A DNA stretch of 64,000 bases from Shinella lacus (lineage in GTDB: Bacteria; Pseudomonadota; Alphaproteobacteria; Rhizobiales; Rhizobiaceae). Location of the stretch: the NCBI RefSeq assembly GCF_010994755.1, contig NZ_WHSB02000003.1, forward strand, positions 434,001 through 498,000. The letters run 5' to 3'. A program made the translations under genes and the position numbers. The stretch's first letter is position 1, and every line of letters starts with the position of its first letter. A model generated the notes under the pieces. That model was not told the DNA's origin and searched no databases. It saw only the letters and a list, made by a program, of their open reading frames with translations. Below are positions 59,965 to 64,000 of this stretch, piece after piece.

Positions 59965-60813
59965 TCAGAATTTGTAGCCGACGAAGATCGAGGCCGAGGG
60001 CTGAAGCTTCTTTTCCACGATCGGGCTGTCGGCGGCGTCTCCGGTCAGGATGCCCAGCGCCGCCTCGCCCCGCACGAACCAGTCTTCACTGAGCCCATAG
60101 GTGGCGGAGGCCGATACGTTGACGCGCTTGATGCCGGCTTCCGCCTTGTATTCGGAAAGGCCGGATGCGGCCGCCTGTGCGGCGTTTACGCCGAAATAGG
60201 CCTGCATGTGCTTGTCGTTGGCAACGACAACCTCCGCCCCGGCACTGACCATCAGCCGTTCGGTCACGGGCGCCGAATACTCGACGCCGACCGTTCCAAT
60301 GAGGCTTTCGCTTCCCTCGATCGTCTGGTCGAGCGTTGCGTAGAACTCGAAGGCGTTCCAGGTATAGGCCGCTTTGGCACCGACGGTTGCGGCGAAATCG
60401 ATGTCGCCGAGGCCATTCAGGCGGTCATGGTCATCCTGGTCGCGCCCGGTTTCATAACCGACCTTGCCCGCGAGCGAGAAGCCGCCGTTGCGAAGCGCGG
60501 TAATGGTTGCGCCTGTCGGATCGATCTCCAGCCATTCGCCATAGGTGAAGATGACGAGCGGAACGGGGCTGGCCTTGAACTCGTCGCTGCCTTCATATTC
60601 CGGTTCGTAGATGCCGCCGGCACCGATGATGAGGCTCCAGCTCGGTTTGACGGCCTCGTTGTTGAACCGCTCCTGGTCGAAGGGCGGCTCCTGTGCCTGG
60701 TCCGCGAGGCTGGCATCGGCAGCCAGCACGGTGGATGCCGTTCCGAGCGATGTGAACGTGACGAACAGCGCGCTCCGGGTAAGGCGCCAGTCGATATACT
60801 TGGTACAAAACAT
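59965..60813 (-). CDS. mipA: MipA/OmpV-family outer-membrane protein
   Basis: Outer-membrane beta-barrel protein of 282 aa, start ATG 60813 behind GGAG; signal peptide ending VLAADA. Alternating strands such as WSLIIGAGGIYEPEYEGSD near 50 and the final VGYKF with terminal phenylalanine fit a barrel inserted by the BAM machinery. MipA relatives help scaffold murein synthesis or respond to envelope stress. It faces away from the kinase gene and toward the regulator gene, splitting the two-component pair. A dead copy is at 48773. ACAAAMCRTAAC sites lie in its upstream region. Confidence 0.83.
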   Translation of the reverse strand: MFCTKYIDWRLTRSALFVTFTSLGTASTVLAADASLADQAQEPPFDQERFNNEAVKPSWSLIIGAGGIYEPEYEGSDEFKASPVPLVIFTYGEWLEIDPTGATITALRNGGFSLAGKVGYETGRDQDDHDRLNGLGDIDFAATVGAKAAYTWNAFEFYATLDQTIEGSESLIGTVGVEYSAPVTERLMVSAGAEVVVANDKHMQAYFGVNAAQAAASGLSEYKAEAGIKRVNVSASATYGLSEDWFVRGEAALGILTGDAADSPIVEKKLQPSASIFVGYKF

Positions 60814-60915
60814 GAGTGCTCCAGTGATTTGACACGGGATGCCGGCCGCAGCGGCGAACCGTGTGTGCAACCTCCTTGTCTTTTCATGGATCAGGATTGG
60901 ACTGGATGTTGTTGT

Positions 60916-60927
60916 GTTACGGTTTGT
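60916..60927 (-). promoter_or_regulatory. Candidate response-regulator site (locus 2), copy 2, facing mipA
   Basis: On the minus strand ACAAACCGTAAC within CAACAAACCGTAACACAAC, again two AAC half-sites 10 bp apart, about 103 bp before the mipA start. Confidence 0.5.
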
Positions 60928-60984
60928 TGCCGGCGGGCGATGGCGTCGGATCAGCGGATGTCCGGCCGGCCTTAATAAATCGAC

Positions 60985-60996
60985 ACAAAACGTAAC
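60985..60996 (+). promoter_or_regulatory. Candidate response-regulator site (locus 2), copy 3, facing the kinase gene
   Basis: ACAAAACGTAAC within CACAAAACGTAACGCA, half-sites 10 bp apart, about 100 bp before the kinase start. No other feature is seen in 60814-61097. Confidence 0.5.
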
Positions 60997-61097
60997 GCAG
61001 TTTGGCCGCGCGGACCTGTTTCCATTACCCTATCGATGACAGGGTCGGTTGGACAGGCAGAGTTTGTGCGCGGCGAAGGCCTGCGCGAGGAGGCGCG

Positions 61098-62417
61098 TTG
61101 AGGTTTCGCTTATCCAAGTTGATTTCGACGATTCATGGACAGATCACGATCATCGTCTTTCTCGCCCTCGTCATGGTCATCTCCGCCGGCTCCGCGCTGG
61201 AGCGCTGGATGCGTTCGGACTTCAAGATCATCGACCTCGAAAATATTTCCGAGCGCGTCTCCGCGATCGGCTCGGTGCTGGCTGAAGCCAAGCCATCGGA
61301 ACGCGTGACCATTCTGGAGATCGCCAATCGCGGCGATTGGAAATTCTCGATTCGTCCTCTCTCCCTGTCGCAGCAGTTCACCACATCGTCGCCCACCGAG
61401 CCCTTTGTCGACGTGGTCGTGGACTGGCTGTTCCCCCCGGACGACGGCGCGGAGCCGCTTGGGGGCTGGCGAACCTTCATCGACGGCAAACGCATCATCG
61501 CCGCCAAGATCGACGATAGCGAGATGCTGGTTCTGGAAAGCTTGCCGGGGCCTTTCCTGCGCGGCGATGCCTTGAATTTGGGTTCCAACTACCTTCTCGC
61601 GGTTGTCATCCTGATGATTCTGTTTTCCGCCTTCGCTGTCTGGACGATCACGCGTCCGTTGCGCCGCATTGCGGCGGCGGCAATGCGGGCGGATCTCTCT
61701 GTCGGCCCGGCGCTGTTCGAGGAGCGTGGAAGCGAGGAGATCGTGGCTTTGGCACGCGCGCTGAATGGCATGCAAAGACGCATCTCGACGATGGTTGATT
61801 CGCGCACAAGAATGCTGCGCGGCGTCAGCCACGATCTGCGCACGCCGCTCACCCGGCTGCGGCTTCGCGTCGAGCGCGTGGACCAGGAGGAGGTGCGGGA
61901 GGCCCTTCTCGCCGATGTCGAGCGCATCGATCGTCTTCTGAAGGAAAGCCTCAGCTATCTGCGCGACAACCACCGGACCGAAGCGTTTGAACGCGCCGAC
62001 CTCGCCTCGATCATCCAGACGGTGTGCGACGAATTCGAGGACATTGGCCATGACATCACCTATCGCGGCCCCGCTCGGTTGATCGCGAATTTCAAGCCGC
62101 TCGCGATCACGCGCGCGGTGACGAACCTGTGCGAGAACGCCACCAAGTTCGGCAGTAGCGTTCGCGTCGAGCTCGGCGCAAGCGCGGGTATGGCGACGAT
62201 CGACGTGGCCGACGACGGCCCCGGCATTCCCGCCGAGCATCGCAGCCGGGTGCTGGAACCCTTTTACAAGGTCGATGCGGCCCGCGGAGGAACCAACGTC
62301 GGCTTCGGCCTCGGCCTCTCCATCGTCGCCGAGATCGTGCAGGACCACGCTGGGAAACTGGAGCTGCTCGATCGGCATCCGAACGGGTTGATCGCACGGA
62401 TTGCAATCCCGACCTGA
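61098..62417 (+). CDS. Sensor histidine kinase (locus 2)
   Basis: Kinase of 439 aa starting with TTG at 61098, chosen because GAGGAGG (61087-61093) sits 4 bp before it and the preceding frame encodes an arginine-rich lead. Helix 1 (about 15-33), periplasmic sensor (about 35-160), helix 2 (about 163-183), HAMP, HisKA with H245 in GVSHDLRTPLTRLR, HATPase with VTNLCENATKFG, VADDGPGI and GFGLGLSIVAEI. Homologous to the kinase at 49774; sensor regions differ, so the stimuli may differ. Confidence 0.87.
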   Translation: MRFRLSKLISTIHGQITIIVFLALVMVISAGSALERWMRSDFKIIDLENISERVSAIGSVLAEAKPSERVTILEIANRGDWKFSIRPLSLSQQFTTSSPTEPFVDVVVDWLFPPDDGAEPLGGWRTFIDGKRIIAAKIDDSEMLVLESLPGPFLRGDALNLGSNYLLAVVILMILFSAFAVWTITRPLRRIAAAAMRADLSVGPALFEERGSEEIVALARALNGMQRRISTMVDSRTRMLRGVSHDLRTPLTRLRLRVERVDQEEVREALLADVERIDRLLKESLSYLRDNHRTEAFERADLASIIQTVCDEFEDIGHDITYRGPARLIANFKPLAITRAVTNLCENATKFGSSVRVELGASAGMATIDVADDGPGIPAEHRSRVLEPFYKVDAARGGTNVGFGLGLSIVAEIVQDHAGKLELLDRHPNGLIARIAIPT

Positions 62418-62457
62418 AGGCGGGGAACTCGACAGCCGCACCCGGGCGGGCTAGATC

Positions 62458-62862
62458 ATGACCATGAGTTTACGCTTCGATCCCGCGTCTTTCGTGCGCG
62501 CTGCTCTGCTGTTCGTGGTTTTGGTGTTGCTGGCGACGTTCGGCCGGAATCTGGGCTGGGTTCGCAGCTTTCTCGGCGATGTACTGGCTGTGGGATGGGT
62601 CTTTTACGCCATACGGGCCTTCGTAAAGGCGCGAGCATGCTCGATAGCTGCCATCGCCTTCGCCATCGGCGTCGCGGTGGAATTGGTGCAACTCCTTCTG
62701 ACCAGCTTCGATGTGCAGATACCCAACCGAATCCTCCGCATCGTCTTTGGCGCGACGCCGGACTGGTGGGATATTCTGGCCTACGCCATGGGTGCGGCGC
62801 TTGTCCTTGGCGTGAATTTGCTGAGCTCCGCACGAGAGAGGGAAATACAAGGCAAGTCCTGA
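62458..62862 (+). CDS. DUF2809-type small integral membrane protein
   Basis: A 134-aa protein with four hydrophobic segments and the DUF2809 pattern FLGDVLAVGWVFYAI, AFAIGVAVELVQLL and GATPDWWDILAYAMGAAL. Function unknown. It begins 40 bp after the kinase stop and may share its transcript. Confidence 0.7.
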   Translation: MTMSLRFDPASFVRAALLFVVLVLLATFGRNLGWVRSFLGDVLAVGWVFYAIRAFVKARACSIAAIAFAIGVAVELVQLLLTSFDVQIPNRILRIVFGATPDWWDILAYAMGAALVLGVNLLSSAREREIQGKS

Positions 62863-62948
62863 TCGCTTTTCCGCGGCGCCGTGACCTATGCGAAGCGGTC
62901 ACCCGAAGCTACAAGGAGAATCCTGCTTGTGTGATCGCGAAGGGTGAA

Positions 62949-63971
62949 ATGGTTCGAAAACCGGCGACTTTGAAGGATGTGGCGGCGCTGGCCAATGTGT
63001 CGCGCGCAACCGCCGCCCGCGCCCTGAACAGTTATGGTTATGTCGGCGACGAGACCGCGCAGAAGGTTCAGGCGGCGGCGGAACAGCTCGGTTATCGCGG
63101 CAACCGCCTGGCGCAGGCGCTCCGCAACGGGCAGTTGCCGATCGTCGGCTGCATCCTCGGCGATATCCAGAACCCGTTCTTCGCCCGCATCGCGCACGAT
63201 ATCGAAGTGCTCGCCCGCGAGCGTGGGCACAATCTCGTCATCGGCAGCAGCGAGGAAGAACTGGCGCAGGAAATCTCCCTGTTGGCGAGCCTCCAGTCGC
63301 TCAGCATCCGCGGCTTCATCGTCGCGCCGACATCGGCCGACAACAACGCTCATTTGCAGGGCCTGATTGCGGAAAATGTGCCGTTGGTGCTGATCGACCG
63401 CGTCGCCGAGGGCGTCGATTGCGACAACGTTCTCGTCGACAACGAGGGTGGCGCGCGCAAGGCCGTCGAGTATCTCATCGCGATGGGCCACCGTCACATC
63501 GGCCTGCTGCAGGACGACATGCGCATCTTCACCTCGCGTGAGCGCATGAGCGGATATCAGGCAGCGCTCGCCGCGGCCGGCATTGCGCCGGACGACCGGA
63601 TGGTCTCCGTCTCGCAATCCACGGTGGAACATGCGGTCGACGCGACGATCCGCCTCTTTAGCCAGAAGAGCCCGCCGACGGCACTTTTCACGGTCGACAG
63701 TTTGATGACGCAAGGGGCTCTTCTCGCCTTCCGCTCCATGGGCATTTCCATTCCGCACGACGTTTCGCTGATCGGTTTCGACGACTTCAATCTGGCGACG
63801 TTCACCGATCCGCAGATCACCGTCGTCTCGCAGCCAGTCTCGGAAATCGGCCGTGCGGCGGCGCGCCTGTTGTTCGACAGGCTCTCCGGCAAAAACGAAC
63901 CGCCACAGAAAATCCGCTTTGAAACCAAACTGATAGTGCGCGGCTCTGTCAGCCGGCGAAGCGACGGCTGA
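62949..63971 (+). CDS. LacI-family transcriptional regulator
   Basis: Regulator of 340 aa, complete. N-terminal HTH: LKDVAALANVSRATAARALN with a hinge-helix stretch ...RNRLAQALRNGQLPIVGCI. C-terminal periplasmic-binding-like sugar domain (about 65-335) with DVSLIGFDDFNLATFTDP. Start at 62949 has AAGGG upstream; a GTG 18 bp earlier is an alternative. It ends the window and likely governs an unseen operon to its right rather than the efflux genes. Confidence 0.87.
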   Translation: MVRKPATLKDVAALANVSRATAARALNSYGYVGDETAQKVQAAAEQLGYRGNRLAQALRNGQLPIVGCILGDIQNPFFARIAHDIEVLARERGHNLVIGSSEEELAQEISLLASLQSLSIRGFIVAPTSADNNAHLQGLIAENVPLVLIDRVAEGVDCDNVLVDNEGGARKAVEYLIAMGHRHIGLLQDDMRIFTSRERMSGYQAALAAAGIAPDDRMVSVSQSTVEHAVDATIRLFSQKSPPTALFTVDSLMTQGALLAFRSMGISIPHDVSLIGFDDFNLATFTDPQITVVSQPVSEIGRAAARLLFDRLSGKNEPPQKIRFETKLIVRGSVSRRSDG

Positions 63972-64000
63972 GCGTCGTACACAAGTCCTGAAAAAATTCT

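Noticed and set aside
1-64000. CRISPR arrays, tRNA or rRNA genes, integrases, transposases, replication origins, toxin-antitoxin pairs
   Set aside because: I scanned the intergenic gaps and frames and saw no regularly spaced repeats, cloverleaf-like segments, recombinase motifs or replication-protein genes. Weak or degenerate examples could be missed by eye.

Overview
The window looks like a chromosomal or megaplasmid segment of a Rhizobiales bacterium, most likely Rhizobiaceae. Base composition is GC-rich with strong GC bias at third codon positions. Genes sit in long, tightly packed operons with many 4-bp ATGA/GTGA overlaps. Families typical of rhizobia dominate: three sugar ABC importers, many short-chain dehydrogenases (SDRs), FGGY kinases, ALDH16 and MipA/OmpV. 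Genus assignment is inference. I see no rRNA, tRNA, CRISPR array, integrase or intact insertion sequence.

Left part (1-40508): a carbohydrate/polyol catabolic island of four transcription blocks. Block 1 (+, 46-8056): ALDH16-type aldehyde dehydrogenase, SDR, a ribose-type (CUT2) ABC importer and a glycerol-dehydrogenase-family enzyme. It ends at a symmetric terminator (8083-8110) shared with convergent block 2. Block 2 (-, 21120 down to 8123) is a 14-gene operon: three SDRs, a second glycerol-dehydrogenase-family enzyme, cupin phosphoglucose isomerase, KDPG-type aldolase, shikimate-dehydrogenase-like protein, 2-hydroxyacid dehydrogenase, UlaG-like hydrolase, an RpiR regulator, DeoC-type aldolase, two FGGY kinases and a last SDR. 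Block 3 (+, 22191-35307), divergent from a GntR/FCD regulator, holds an Ldh2-family dehydrogenase, a CUT1 importer with two unlike ATPases and a tiny membrane protein, GMC oxidoreductase, cupin dioxygenase-like protein, SDR, zinc-type reductase, AldA and a polyol-type SDR. Block 4 (+, 35741-40508) is a second CUT2 importer plus a tagatose/psicose 3-epimerase-family protein. Together these suggest uptake of polyols or rare sugars, oxidation to ketoses, epimerisation, phosphorylation, aldol cleavage and aldehyde oxidation. The true substrates cannot be read from the sequence.

The promoters of blocks 2 and 4 each carry two 13-bp palindromes (GTAG-N5-CTAC type) about 115-117 bp apart. They resemble HexR/RpiR-family sites, so the RpiR protein inside block 2 may control both transporter and catabolic genes by a looped complex.

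Right part (40635-63971): a MarR-acetyltransferase fusion followed by a duplicated envelope/efflux region. It has two RND pumps with adaptors, two OmpR-type two-component systems, an intact mipA and a relic of a second mipA, two lipoproteins (patatin, DUF3313), a three-domain glycosyltransferase, a small membrane methyltransferase, a DUF2809 protein and a LacI regulator at the right edge. Short direct repeats with a 10-bp period occur upstream of the pumps, lipoproteins, mipA and response regulators. They fall into two variants, one per two-component system.
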